A DNA stretch of 64,000 bases from Streptomyces olivochromogenes (lineage in GTDB: Bacteria; Actinomycetota; Actinomycetes; Streptomycetales; Streptomycetaceae). The position numbers and the translations under genes are program-made. Shown one piece after another: positions 36,363 to 44,198 of this stretch; position 1 is the stretch's first letter; every line of letters starts with the position of its first letter. The stretch lies in the NCBI RefSeq assembly GCF_001514115.1, contig NZ_KQ948464.1, positions 1-64,000 on the forward strand. Direction: 5' to 3'. Below the pieces are notes generated by a model, which saw only the letters and a list, made by a program, of their open reading frames with translations, was not told the DNA's origin and did not search any database.

Positions 36363-37649
36363 TCAGTTGCTCGACACCGTCACCGTCTGGTCGTTCTTCA
36401 GCTCGTCCACCAGCGTCTTGACCTTGGCCTTGTCCCAGACCAGGTTGCCGCCCGTGGAGCCGGAGATCGGCATGTTCATGGACTTGCCGTCGCCGCCGGT
36501 CACGCCCTTCATCGCCCAGAACATGCTGCCGAGGTCCCACAGGCTCATGTCCTTGTCGACGGTGAGGCTGTCGAGGCCGGAGCCCATGGTCGGGTAGAGC
36601 TTGAAGGGGTTCAGGATGGTCCCGGGGGTCGCGACCTGGTGGGCCAGGGCGGACAGGAACTTCTGCTGGTTCTTGGTGCGCTGGAGGTCCGAGGCCGCGA
36701 AGGCGTGGCGGGTACGGACGAAGGCGAGGGCCTGCTCACCGTTGAGGGTCTGCTTGCCCGCCTTGAAGTCGGCGCCGGAGTACTTGTCCTTGAAGCCCTG
36801 GTCGAGGGTCATCTCCACACCGCCGACCGAGTCGACGATGTTCGCGAACCCGGCGAAACCGATCTCCACGTAGTGGTCGATGTGCAGGCCGGTGTTGTAC
36901 TCGATGGTGCGGACCAGCAGCGTCGGCCCGTCCTCCGCGTACGCCGCGTTCAGCTTCACCTGGCGGCCCGTGCCGGGGAACGTCTTGCCGGACGCGGATC
37001 CCTGGTACGTCGGGATCGTCACGTTCGAGTCGCGGGGGAGGGAGATCAGGGTGTCGCCGTTGTCCCCGACGTGCAGGATCATCATCGAGTCCGTGCGCTT
37101 GCCCTCGGCGGACCCGGTGTGCAGCTTCTTCTTCTCCTCGGCCGACATGCCGGCGCGGCTGTCGGAGCCGACGATCAGGTAGTTGGTGCCCTTGCCCGTG
37201 TCGGGCCGGTCGATGACCTTCGAGAGATCCACGTCACGGTGGAGCTTGGAGTCGGCCCAGAAGTAGGTGCCCACGGAGACCACGACCAGCAGCGTGACCA
37301 GCGTGATGGCTATCCACTTGATCCGCCGGCGCCAGTTCGGCGCCGGGCGCGGACCACGGCCGCCCTGACCGCCGGGACCCTGCGGACCACCGGGAGCGCC
37401 CGGCGAACCGTAGACCTGCCCGGTGTTGTAACCGGAGTCGTACCCGTTGTCATACCCCTGGCCGTCGTCGTACGTCGGCTGCTGGGGCACCCCGCCGTAC
37501 GGCGGGGCGGACGGGCGCGGACCGGGCGTTCCCGGGCCACGCTGAACCTGCCGCATGACGCGGGCGCCCTCAGGCTGAGCGCCTGCGCTGCCGCGTCCGT
37601 AACGGTCGCTGCGGTTGCTGTCGGACCACCCGTCGGGCCAATCGTTCAT
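36363..37649 (-). CDS. LCP family envelope ligase 5
   Basis: 428 aa. The cytoplasmic N terminus (about 1-95) is Gly/Tyr/Pro/Gln-rich (YDDGQGYDNGYDSGYNTG); the membrane helix is about 101-121. LCP domain: YLIVGSDSRAGMSAEEKKKL, RTDSMMILHVGDNGDTLISLPRDSNVTIP, VKLNAAYAEDGPTLLVRTIE, GEQALAFVRTRHAFAASDLQRTKNQQKFLSAL. No LytR_C domain; the chain ends soon after the LCP fold. ATG 37649 is favoured; there is no ribosome site, and a GCACACT -10-like box just upstream suggests a leaderless message. The only LCP of the cluster read leftward besides the glycosyltransferase. Confidence 0.9.
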   Translation of the reverse strand: MNDWPDGWSDSNRSDRYGRGSAGAQPEGARVMRQVQRGPGTPGPRPSAPPYGGVPQQPTYDDGQGYDNGYDSGYNTGQVYGSPGAPGGPQGPGGQGGRGPRPAPNWRRRIKWIAITLVTLLVVVSVGTYFWADSKLHRDVDLSKVIDRPDTGKGTNYLIVGSDSRAGMSAEEKKKLHTGSAEGKRTDSMMILHVGDNGDTLISLPRDSNVTIPTYQGSASGKTFPGTGRQVKLNAAYAEDGPTLLVRTIEYNTGLHIDHYVEIGFAGFANIVDSVGGVEMTLDQGFKDKYSGADFKAGKQTLNGEQALAFVRTRHAFAASDLQRTKNQQKFLSALAHQVATPGTILNPFKLYPTMGSGLDSLTVDKDMSLWDLGSMFWAMKGVTGGDGKSMNMPISGSTGGNLVWDKAKVKTLVDELKNDQTVTVSSN

Positions 37650-37768
37650 GCGGACCAGTGTGCAGGTCCGCACGGTGTGCCTAACAAGAGACCGGGGAGA
37701 TCTGGGTCACGCCTGTTGCAGAGCTGATGCAAAGCGACCTTCGCACGCCCCCGCATAGGGTGGACGGC

Positions 37769-38314
37769 ATGACAGACCTGGCGCCCAACCCGGAATCCGA
37801 TATACCGGGCAAGCCGACCTTCGCGTCCCGGACCACCCTCAGCCACATCATGACCCACAACGACACCAACCTTCTGGGCACGGTGCACGGCGGAGTGATC
37901 ATGAAGCTCGTGGACGACGCGGCGGGCGCGGTGGCCGGGCGGCACTCCGGCGGGCCCGCCGTCACCGCCTCCATGGACGAGATGGTCTTCCTGGAGCCGG
38001 TCCGCGTCGGTGACCTCGTCCATGTGAAGGCCCAGGTGAACTGGACGGGGCGGACGTCCATGGAGGTCGGCGTGCGCGTGCTGGCCGAGCGCTGGAACGA
38101 GTCGACGCCGCCCCAGCAGGTCGGTTCGGCCTATCTCGTGTTCGCCGCGGTCGACGCCGACGGCAAGCCGCGGCGCGTGCCGCCCGTCCTCCCGGAGACC
38201 GAGCGCGACGAGCGGCGCTACCAGGAGGCCCAGATCCGGCGCACCCACCGGCTGGCACGCCGTCGGGCGATCATGGAACTGCGGGAGAAGCGGGCGGCGG
38301 AGGGGCTGGACTAG
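37769..38314 (+). CDS. Acyl-CoA thioesterase (hotdog fold)
   Basis: 181 aa. One hotdog domain with the active-site helix HIMTHNDTNLLGTVHGGVIMKLVDDAAGAVA: Asn and Asp residues here activate water in the acyl-CoA hydrolase (YciA/BFIT-like) group. SMDEMVFLEPVRVGDLV is the following strand pair. The C terminus is basic and Arg-rich (about 145-181). It would hydrolyse acyl-CoA to free acid and CoA; chain length cannot be told. ATG 37769 stands 8 bases after a TAGGGT -10 (37756-37761), so the message is probably leaderless. Confidence 0.92.
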   Translation: MTDLAPNPESDIPGKPTFASRTTLSHIMTHNDTNLLGTVHGGVIMKLVDDAAGAVAGRHSGGPAVTASMDEMVFLEPVRVGDLVHVKAQVNWTGRTSMEVGVRVLAERWNESTPPQQVGSAYLVFAAVDADGKPRRVPPVLPETERDERRYQEAQIRRTHRLARRRAIMELREKRAAEGLD

Positions 38315-38316
38315 TC

Positions 38317-38387
38317 GGGATGCGAGGGGCTGGACAGGCAGGGGCGCAAGGGCCTGGGCAAGTGGGGACGCGAGGGCCTGGGCAAGT
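38317..38387. repeat. 24-base imperfect tandem repeat
   Basis: Three degenerate copies of GGGGACGCGAGGGCCTGGGCAAGT-like units (38317, 38341, 38364; 23-24 bases each) fill most of the 175-base gap after the thioesterase gene. The copies become more similar toward the right, which suggests recent local duplication. Confidence 0.7.
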
Positions 38388-38489
38388 GGGGGTTCGGCGA
38401 TGCCGGACGTCCGAGGACCGGGCCGGGAAGTCGCCCTGGCCGGTGGCCCTGGCCGCGGGTGGCTCCCGGGCGGATGCCAGGGTGACTTC

Positions 38490-39137
38490 ATGACCCTCTC
38501 CCCCGCCACCCCGTCCGCCCCGTCCGCTTCCGGCGGGCGCCCCTTCGACGCGGTGCTCTGTGACGTCGACAACGTGATCCGCGTCTACGAACCGGCCCAT
38601 CTGTACGCGCTGGAGCGCGCCGCCGGGCTGGCCGAGGGCACCACCATGAAGGTGGCCTTCGCGCCGGAGACGGTGCTTCCGCTGGTGCTGGGCCGGATCA
38701 CACCGGACGAGTGGGCGGGGTCGATCCTGCGGGGCCTGACGGGACTGGTGGCCTACGAGACGGCGGTGGAGCTGAGCACGGCGCTCATACGCTCGCCGTT
38801 CCACGCCGACGAGACGGTGGTGGCGCTGCTGCGCCGGGCCCGTACCCACATGCCCCTGGTCCTCGTCACCAACACCTCGGTCCAGCTGGAGGAGGACCTG
38901 GAGTCCCTGGGTCTGACGGACCTCGCCGACCACGTGGTCAGCAGCGCGCGGGTGGGCATCGCCAAGCCCGACCGGCGCATCTACGACATCGCCGTCGAGC
39001 GGGCCGGCGTCCCGGCCGAGCGCTGCCTGTTCGTGGACGACACCCTGGAGAACGTGGAGGCTGCCACCGCACTCGGTATGCGGACCGTCCACTACCGCAC
39101 GCCGCAGGATCTGCGGAACGCGCTGAACGGCCTGTGA
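38490..39137 (+). CDS. HAD-superfamily hydrolase (subfamily IA)
   Basis: 215 aa. Motif I is AVLCDVDNVIRVY with two aspartates (nucleophile and acid/base), motif II LVLVTNTSVQ with Thr, motif III Lys in IAKPDRRIYD, and motif IV LFVDDTLENVEAA. A four-helix cap lies between motifs I and II (type C1). Such enzymes are usually small-molecule phosphatases or haloacid dehalogenases; the substrate is not evident. ATG 38490 is chosen for AGGGTG at 5-base spacing. Confidence 0.9.
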   Translation: MTLSPATPSAPSASGGRPFDAVLCDVDNVIRVYEPAHLYALERAAGLAEGTTMKVAFAPETVLPLVLGRITPDEWAGSILRGLTGLVAYETAVELSTALIRSPFHADETVVALLRRARTHMPLVLVTNTSVQLEEDLESLGLTDLADHVVSSARVGIAKPDRRIYDIAVERAGVPAERCLFVDDTLENVEAATALGMRTVHYRTPQDLRNALNGL

Positions 39138-39185
39138 GGTCCACCGCACCGGGCACTGTCGGAGCCGGCTGGTATCCATGACGGC

Positions 39186-39746
39186 ATGAACAACGATCAG
39201 GCCACCACGGCGGAACTCGCGGCGCTGCGGGCGGCGTTCGACCTGGACGACGGCGGGGAGTCGGCGCTCGGCTGGACGGCGGTGCACGCCTTCGAGGCGG
39301 AGCAGGGCATCGTGCTGCCCGAGCCGTACCGGACGTTCGTCGCCGAGCTGACCGACGGGTCGTACTCCGGGCCGCCGGAGTACGGGCTGGTGTCCCTGGC
39401 CGAGCTGCCCGAGGACTGGGGCGACGACGGGCAGGGGCGCGACCTGAGCCGGCCGTTCCCGCTCACGGAGGCGTGGCTGTGGGAGGACGACCCGAGGCCG
39501 GCCGAGGAGATCGATCCGGTCGTCGAGCGGGTCTTCGACCACGGGTCCGTCGTGCTGGGCACCGACGGGTGCGGAATGAACTGGCATCTCGTCGTCACGG
39601 GCCCGCACCGGGGGCACATCTGGCACATCACCGGGGAGGGCGCCGTGCCCTTCGGCGCCGAGTTCGGGTCCACGACCTCCGCACCGGGGTTCGCGGGGTG
39701 GGTCGGGCACTGGGCCGCGCAGAAGGAGTGGTTCGACGCGGAGTAG
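39186..39746 (+). CDS. SMI1/KNR4 family protein
   Basis: 186 aa. The SUKH signature is visible: an N-terminal helix followed by FEAEQGIVLPEPYRTFVAELTDGS, then GLVSLAEL, and a C-terminal GEGAVPFGAEFGSTTSAPGFAGWV. In bacteria SUKH proteins are often immunity proteins for secreted or contact-dependent toxins, but many stand alone. No toxin gene is adjacent here, so its role is open. Acidic overall, cytosolic, no signal peptide. Closely follows the HAD gene on the same strand; a TATCCAT box just before it suggests its own promoter. Confidence 0.88.
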   Translation: MNNDQATTAELAALRAAFDLDDGGESALGWTAVHAFEAEQGIVLPEPYRTFVAELTDGSYSGPPEYGLVSLAELPEDWGDDGQGRDLSRPFPLTEAWLWEDDPRPAEEIDPVVERVFDHGSVVLGTDGCGMNWHLVVTGPHRGHIWHITGEGAVPFGAEFGSTTSAPGFAGWVGHWAAQKEWFDAE

Positions 39747-39803
39747 GGGCGCGGAGTAGGGGCGCGGAACCGGCACGCGCGTGGGCCGGTCGGGAACAAG
39801 AAC

Positions 39804-39830
39804 GAGGGGCACCCCGCCGGGGTGCCCCTC
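39804..39830. terminator. Bidirectional terminator
   Basis: GAGGGGCACCCC (39804-39815) pairs perfectly with GGGGTGCCCCTC (39819-39830) around a 3-base loop between the convergent SMI1 and acyl-CoA dehydrogenase genes. Confidence 0.85.
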
Positions 39831-39852
39831 AAGTCCCTGGTGCGGGGGTGGG

Positions 39853-41010
39853 TTACGGAAGGTTGCGCGCCATCACTATGCGCTGGACCTGGTTCGTGCC
39901 CTCGTAGATCTGGGTGATCTTGGCGTCGCGCATCATGCGCTCGACCGGGTAGTCGCGGGTGTAGCCGTAGCCGCCGAGGAGCTGGACGGCGTCCGTGGTG
40001 ACCTCCATCGCCACGTCCGAGGCGAAGCACTTGGCCGCCGCGCCCTGGAAGGTGAGGTCCTTGTCGCCGCGCTCGGACTTGGCCGCCGCCGCGTACGTCA
40101 GCTGCCGGGCCGCCTCGATCTTCATGGCCATGTCGGCGAGCATGAACTGGATGCCCTGGAAGTCGGCGATCGCCTTGCCGAACTGCTTGCGCTCCTGGAC
40201 ATAGCCCTTGGCGTAGTCGAGGGCGCCCTGCGCGATGCCGAGCGCCTGCGCGGCGATCGTGATGCGGGTGTGGTCCAGGGTCTTCATGGCCGTGGCGAAG
40301 CCGGTGCCCTCCTCGCCGATCATGCGGTCGGCGGGGATGCGGACGTTGTCGAGGTAGACCTCGCGCGTCGGGGAACCCTTGATGCCGAGCTTCTTCTCGG
40401 GGGCACCGAAGGAGACGCCCTCGTCCGACTTCTCGACGACGAAGGCCGAGATGCCCTTCGAGCGCTTGGTGGGGTCGGTGACCGCCATCACCGTGTAGTA
40501 CTCGGACTCGCCCGCGTTGGTGATCCAGCGCTTCACGCCGTTGAGCACATAGTCGTCGCCGTCACGGACGGCCCTCGTCTTCATGCCCGCGGCGTCCGAG
40601 CCCGCGTCCGGCTCCGAGAGGCAGTACGAGAACATCCCGTCGCCCTTGGCGAGCGGGGTCAGGTACTTCTGCTTCAGGGCCTCGGAACCGGAGAGGATCA
40701 CCGGGAGCGAGCCCAGCTTGTTCACGGCCGGGATCAGGGAGGAGCTGGCACAGACACGCGCCACCTCCTCGATCACGATCACCGTGGCGAGCGCGTCGGC
40801 GCCCGCGCCGCCGTAGGACTCCGGCACGTGCACGGCGTGCAGATCGGAGGAGACCAGGGCGTCCAGGGCCTCCTGCGGGAAACGGGCTTCCTCGTCCACC
40901 ACGGCCGCGTACGGCGCGATCTTCGCCTCGGCCAGCGAGCGGATCGCGTCACGGAGCATGTCGTGCTCCTCGGACGGGCGGTACAGGTCGAAATCAGCCG
41001 ATCCGGCCAA
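39853..41010 (-). CDS. Acyl-CoA dehydrogenase
   Basis: 385 aa FAD flavoenzyme introducing an alpha-beta double bond into an acyl-CoA. Signatures: YCLSEPDAGSDAAGM (FAD/substrate binding), WITNAGESEYYTVMAV, QALGIAQGALDYA, and the C-terminal QIYEGTNQVQRIVMARNL with the catalytic Glu. Length is standard. The start appears to be TTG at 41008-41010 (MAGSADFDLYRPSEEHDML); no better in-frame ATG precedes the conserved part. An AT-rich stretch with TTACCGTTAAGTAA (41037-41050) in the shared upstream region with ugd could be a regulator site. Acyl specificity unknown. Confidence 0.94.
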   Translation of the reverse strand: MAGSADFDLYRPSEEHDMLRDAIRSLAEAKIAPYAAVVDEEARFPQEALDALVSSDLHAVHVPESYGGAGADALATVIVIEEVARVCASSSLIPAVNKLGSLPVILSGSEALKQKYLTPLAKGDGMFSYCLSEPDAGSDAAGMKTRAVRDGDDYVLNGVKRWITNAGESEYYTVMAVTDPTKRSKGISAFVVEKSDEGVSFGAPEKKLGIKGSPTREVYLDNVRIPADRMIGEEGTGFATAMKTLDHTRITIAAQALGIAQGALDYAKGYVQERKQFGKAIADFQGIQFMLADMAMKIEAARQLTYAAAAKSERGDKDLTFQGAAAKCFASDVAMEVTTDAVQLLGGYGYTRDYPVERMMRDAKITQIYEGTNQVQRIVMARNLP

Positions 41011-41185
41011 GGTCTCTCACGCTCCAAGGACGCTAATTACCGTTAAGTAACCCAAATTTTAGGGGTCCGCCCACGGGAGGGATACGTGAGCTTGGCGACA
41101 GGGGGGAACCTGCCCGATGAGGGGCCCGAACATGCCCCGACTATGCTCGGGCAGCGCACCGAGCCCATTCATCCCAGGAGCACCC

Positions 41186-42529
41186 ATGGCCCTCAAGATC
41201 ACCGTGATCGGCACCGGCTATCTCGGCGCCACCCACGCCGCGGCCATGGCCGAGCTCGGGTTCGAGGTACTGGGGCTCGATGTCGTCCCCGAGAAGATCG
41301 AGATGCTGCAGCGGGGCGAGGTCCCGATGTACGAGCCGGGGCTCGAGGAGCTGCTGCGCAAGCATGTGGCGGGCATCGAGGGATCCACCGGCCGGCTGCG
41401 CTTCACCATGGACTGGGCCGAGGTCGGGGAGTTCGGCGACGTCCACTTCGTCTGCGTGAACACGCCGCAGAAGCACGGGGAGTACGCGTGCGACATGTCG
41501 TACGTCGACGCCGCCTTCGAGACGCTCGCCCCGCACCTGAAAGGCCCCGCCCTCGTCGTCGGCAAGTCCACCGTGCCGGTGGGCTCCGCGGAGCGGCTGG
41601 CGCGCACGCTCGCCGAGCTCTCCCCCGCCGGCGAGGACGCCGAGCTCGCCTGGAACCCGGAGTTCCTGCGCGAGGGCTTCGCCGTCCAGGACACGCTGCA
41701 CCCCGACCGTCTCGTGGCCGGCGTGCGCAGCGAGCGGGCCGAGAAGATCCTGCGCGAGGTGTACGCGACGCCCGTCTCCGAGGGCTCGCCCTTCGTCGTC
41801 ACCGACTTCCCGACCGCCGAGCTGGTGAAGACCTCCGCGAACTCCTTCCTCGCGACCAAGATCTCCTTCATCAACGCCATGGCCGAGGTCTGCGAGGCCG
41901 CAGGCGGCGATGTCGCCCTGCTGGCAGAGGCCATCGGGCACGACGAGCGGATCGGGAAGAAGTTCCTGCGGGCGGGGATCGGATTCGGCGGCGGCTGTCT
42001 GCCGAAGGACATCCGCGCCTTCATGGCCCGGGCCGGTGAGCTCGGCGCGGACCAGGCGCTGACCTTCCTGCGCGAGATCGACTCCATCAACATGCGCCGT
42101 CGCGGCCAGATGGTGGAGATGGCCCGGGAGGCGCTGGGCGGCGGATCCTTCCTCGGCAAGCGGGTCGCCGTGCTCGGCGCGACCTTCAAGCCAGACTCGG
42201 ACGACGTCCGGGACTCGCCCGCACTGAACGTCGCCGGGCAGATCCACCTCCAGGGCGGCCAGGTCACCGTCTACGACCCGAAGGGCATGGCGAACGCCAA
42301 GCGGCTCTTCCCGACGCTCGGGTACGCCGACTCCGCGGTCGGGGCCGTGCGCGGCGCCGATGTCGTCCTGCACCTGACCGAGTGGCGGGAGTTCCGCGAG
42401 CTGGACCCGGCGGTGCTGGGCGAGGCCGCATCGGCCCGGGTGCTCCTGGACGGCCGCAACGCGCTCGACCCCGAGGTGTGGCGCCGGGCCGGATGGACGT
42501 ACCGGGCGATGGGCCGCCCGACCGCCTAG
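41186..42529 (+). CDS. ugd: UDP-glucose 6-dehydrogenase (UDP-sugar dehydrogenase)
   Basis: 447 aa. Converts UDP-glucose to UDP-glucuronate with two NAD+; alternatives in the family use GDP-mannose or UDP-N-acetyl sugars. Rossmann loop VIGTGYLGATHAAAMAELG at the N terminus, WNPEFLREGFAVQD, and the catalytic Cys271 in GIGFGGGCLPKD. The C-terminal domain has GATFKPDSDDVRDSPAL. ATG 41186 with AGGAG 5 bases ahead is chosen over upstream options. Product would feed acidic envelope sugars, in keeping with the glycosyltransferase/LCP cluster nearby. Followed by a 9-base tandem repeat and a terminator. Confidence 0.94.
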   Translation: MALKITVIGTGYLGATHAAAMAELGFEVLGLDVVPEKIEMLQRGEVPMYEPGLEELLRKHVAGIEGSTGRLRFTMDWAEVGEFGDVHFVCVNTPQKHGEYACDMSYVDAAFETLAPHLKGPALVVGKSTVPVGSAERLARTLAELSPAGEDAELAWNPEFLREGFAVQDTLHPDRLVAGVRSERAEKILREVYATPVSEGSPFVVTDFPTAELVKTSANSFLATKISFINAMAEVCEAAGGDVALLAEAIGHDERIGKKFLRAGIGFGGGCLPKDIRAFMARAGELGADQALTFLREIDSINMRRRGQMVEMAREALGGGSFLGKRVAVLGATFKPDSDDVRDSPALNVAGQIHLQGGQVTVYDPKGMANAKRLFPTLGYADSAVGAVRGADVVLHLTEWREFRELDPAVLGEAASARVLLDGRNALDPEVWRRAGWTYRAMGRPTA

Positions 42530-42542
42530 GGCCGGACAGTCT

Positions 42543-42578
42543 CTGGTGGACCTGGTGGACCTGGTGGACCTGGTGTCC
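42543..42578. repeat. 9-base tandem repeat
   Basis: CTGGTGGAC is repeated three times exactly (42543, 42552, 42561) and a fourth time as CTGGTGTCC (42570), directly after the ugd stop. The unit length is a multiple of three; no reading frame use is evident. Confidence 0.85.
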
Positions 42579-42629
42579 CTCGTGGCTCTGGCGGGGCTTC
42601 TCGGGTGACCCGGTAGTGCTTCGCAGGTG

Positions 42630-42668
42630 ACGGCGGTCCGGCCGAGGCTCAGTCGGCCGGACCGCCGT
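42630..42668. terminator. Bidirectional terminator
   Basis: ACGGCGGTCCGGCCGA (42630-42645) pairs perfectly with its complement (42653-42668) around a 7-base loop; GGTG...TCACC extends the stem with a bulge. It lies between the convergent ugd and CGNR genes. Confidence 0.85.
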
Positions 42669-42736
42669 CGTCACCCATTCTCCACGCTCCCGGCGACCGG
42701 TGCGGCCGGTTGTCCCACTTCGCGCGTACGGGCGGG

Positions 42737-43234
42737 CTATTTCGCGCGGTAGCGGCGCATCTTCGCGCGCGCCCCGCAGACCGACATCGAGCACCAACGG
42801 CCGCGGCCCGCCGGGGAGCGGTCGTAGTACGCCCAGTGGCAGGTCGGTGCCTCACAGGCCTTCAGCCGCAGCCAGGTGCCCTCGACGAGCGCGTCCGCGA
42901 GGGCTGCCGCGACGCGCGACGCGAGTGCGGCGCCCGCGGGGACGAGCCGTGCCGCGCCGTCGTGCTCGTCGACCGTGACGTGCAGCGGGGCCCGGGCCAG
43001 CAGCTCGCCGAGGGGGGTCACCGCGTGGTGCGCCGGGTGGCCCGCGTGCGCCAGGCAGGCCGCGCGCAACGACTCGCGCAGCTCGCGGGCCGCCTCCGCC
43101 TCACCCTCCGCGAGACCGAAGGGCGCCCGGCCCTCGGCGGTGTCCAGCGAGTCCGCGCCCGACTCGATGTCCAGGGTGTTCACCAGCGACTGGATCAGAG
43201 CCAGACCGCCGGGTGCGGGCGCACGGTCATTCAT
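42737..43234 (-). CDS. ABATE/CGNR zinc-finger transcriptional regulator
   Basis: 165 aa. The N-terminal two thirds is the ABATE ligand-binding-like helical domain (LIQSLVNTLDIESG); the C terminus is the CGNR finger: CEAPTCHWAYYDRSP then CSMSVCGARAKMRRYR, with four cysteines; the eponymous CGNR reads CGAR here. These are stress- or antibiotic-linked regulators of unknown ligand. ATG 43234 starts the conserved part. Divergent from a VOC gene with an intervening cluster of GTTACC half-sites that probably includes its own operator, suggesting autoregulation and control of the VOC gene. Confidence 0.88.
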   Translation of the reverse strand: MNDRAPAPGGLALIQSLVNTLDIESGADSLDTAEGRAPFGLAEGEAEAARELRESLRAACLAHAGHPAHHAVTPLGELLARAPLHVTVDEHDGAARLVPAGAALASRVAAALADALVEGTWLRLKACEAPTCHWAYYDRSPAGRGRWCSMSVCGARAKMRRYRAK

Positions 43235-43243
43235 GGTTGCGAC

Positions 43244-43323
43244 GTTACCTCCTATGCGGGAGCATGCGGTAACCGTTACCTCTTGAGGACGTCTGGAGGT
43301 AACTCGTCGGTGTCGTTGGTAAC
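43244..43323. promoter_or_regulatory. Clustered GTTACC/GGTAAC half-sites between CGNR and VOC genes
   Basis: Five TAAC-type half-sites lie in 80 bases: GTTACC at 43244 and 43275, GGTAAC at 43268, 43298 and 43318. The pair at 43268-43280 forms the palindrome GGTAACCGTTACC. The 8-mer GTTACCTC occurs at 43244 and 43275 and, inverted, at 43296. Candidate operators of the CGNR protein; binding is inferred. Confidence 0.6.
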
Positions 43324-43338
43324 CCATCGGAGGAAGTC

Positions 43339-43707
43339 ATGGCTCTCGCCAAGCTGGGTGTCGTCGTCCTGGACTGTTCCGACCCGCGCGCACTCGCCGG
43401 GTTCTACGCGCAGGTGCTCGGCGGCAGCGTGGAGGAGGAACCCGGGGACAGCTCGTGGGTGGACCTGAAGGTGCCGGGCGGTCAGGCGCTCGCCTTCCAG
43501 CAGGCGTCCGGTTTCGTCCCGCCGCGGTGGCCCGCGCCGGACGGCTCGCAGCAGTTCCACCTGGACCTGGTGGTGGAGGATCTGGACGCGGCCGAGAAGG
43601 AGGTGCTGGCGCTGGGCGCGAAGCCGCTGGACAGCGAGGACCGCTCGCGCACCTGGCGGGTGTACGCCGACCCGGCGGGGCACCCCTTCTGCCTCTGCGC
43701 CTGCTGA
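43339..43707 (+). CDS. VOC superfamily (glyoxalase/bleomycin-resistance-like) protein
   Basis: 122 aa. Two beta-alpha-beta-beta-beta modules: KLGVVVLDCSDPRALAGFYAQVLGG and FHLDLVVEDLDAAEKEVLALGAKPL, ending VYADPAGHPFCLCAC. A metal-binding His/Glu set is partly visible (His in QQFHLDLV, Glu near the SVEEEPGD loop), so it may be an enzyme or a ligand-binding protein. No substrate can be assigned. ATG 43339 is preceded by GGAGGA. Divergent from the CGNR regulator, which probably controls it. Confidence 0.88.
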   Translation: MALAKLGVVVLDCSDPRALAGFYAQVLGGSVEEEPGDSSWVDLKVPGGQALAFQQASGFVPPRWPAPDGSQQFHLDLVVEDLDAAEKEVLALGAKPLDSEDRSRTWRVYADPAGHPFCLCAC

Positions 43708-43779
43708 GGACGAGCGGGAGAAGCGGGCGCGGGCGAGGCCGACGCCAAGGTCGAGGTCAAGGGGGCCTACGTACGTCGG

Positions 43780-44139
43780 TCAGGCGTCCCCGGCCGCGTC
43801 GATCACCTCGTCCAGCGTCTCCCGGGAGCGGACCAGGTCGGCGATCGTCCGGTCGATGCGGTCGCGTTCCGCGGTGAGATCGGCGACCAGCCGCGGGGTG
43901 GCGATCGCGGAGGGCCCGCCGTCCTGGTCGCGCATGCACGGCAGCAGTTGCCGGATCTTCGTACTGTGCAGCCCGGCCGCGTACAGCTCCTGGATCCGTA
44001 CCACCCGGTCGACGGCCGCCTCCGGGTACGCGCGGTGTCCGCCGGGCGTGCGCTCGGACGCCAGCAGCCCCTGGGTCTCGTAGTAGCGCAGCGACCGCTC
44101 GCTCACGCCCGTGCGCCGGGCCAGTTCACCGATCCGCAT
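43780..44139 (-). CDS. MerR family transcriptional regulator
   Basis: 119 aa. The winged helix reads MRIGELARRTGVSERSLRYYETQGLL with the family RYYE; a dimerising coiled coil follows (about 75-115, LVADLTAERDRIDRTIADLV). Effector region is short; one cysteine (LLPCMRDQ) near 67 could sense a thiol-reactive or metal signal. Its own divergent region contains a CTGACATCAGTGTCAG palindrome placed between promoter elements, so it probably regulates the adjacent old yellow enzyme gene and itself. Confidence 0.92.
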   Translation of the reverse strand: MRIGELARRTGVSERSLRYYETQGLLASERTPGGHRAYPEAAVDRVVRIQELYAAGLHSTKIRQLLPCMRDQDGGPSAIATPRLVADLTAERDRIDRTIADLVRSRETLDEVIDAAGDA

Positions 44140-44160
44140 TCCGCCTCCGCCGTCCGGGAC

Positions 44161-44192
44161 TTGAATCTGACATCAGTGTCAGGTTCTAGCTT
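44161..44192 (+). promoter_or_regulatory. MerR-type promoter with palindromic operator
   Basis: TTGAAT (44161-44166) and TAGCTT (44187-44192) flank the perfect palindrome CTGACATCAGTGTCAG (44167-44182). Spacing is 20 bases (18 if TCTAGC is the -10), longer than usual, as expected for a promoter remodelled by a MerR protein. Transcription would start on the ATG at 44199 (leaderless). Confidence 0.7.
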
Positions 44193-44198
44193 ACGGTC

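Noticed and set aside
42543..42578. Small coding extension of ugd through the 9-base repeat
   Set aside because: A clear TAG stop precedes it and orthologous ends fit without the extra residues.
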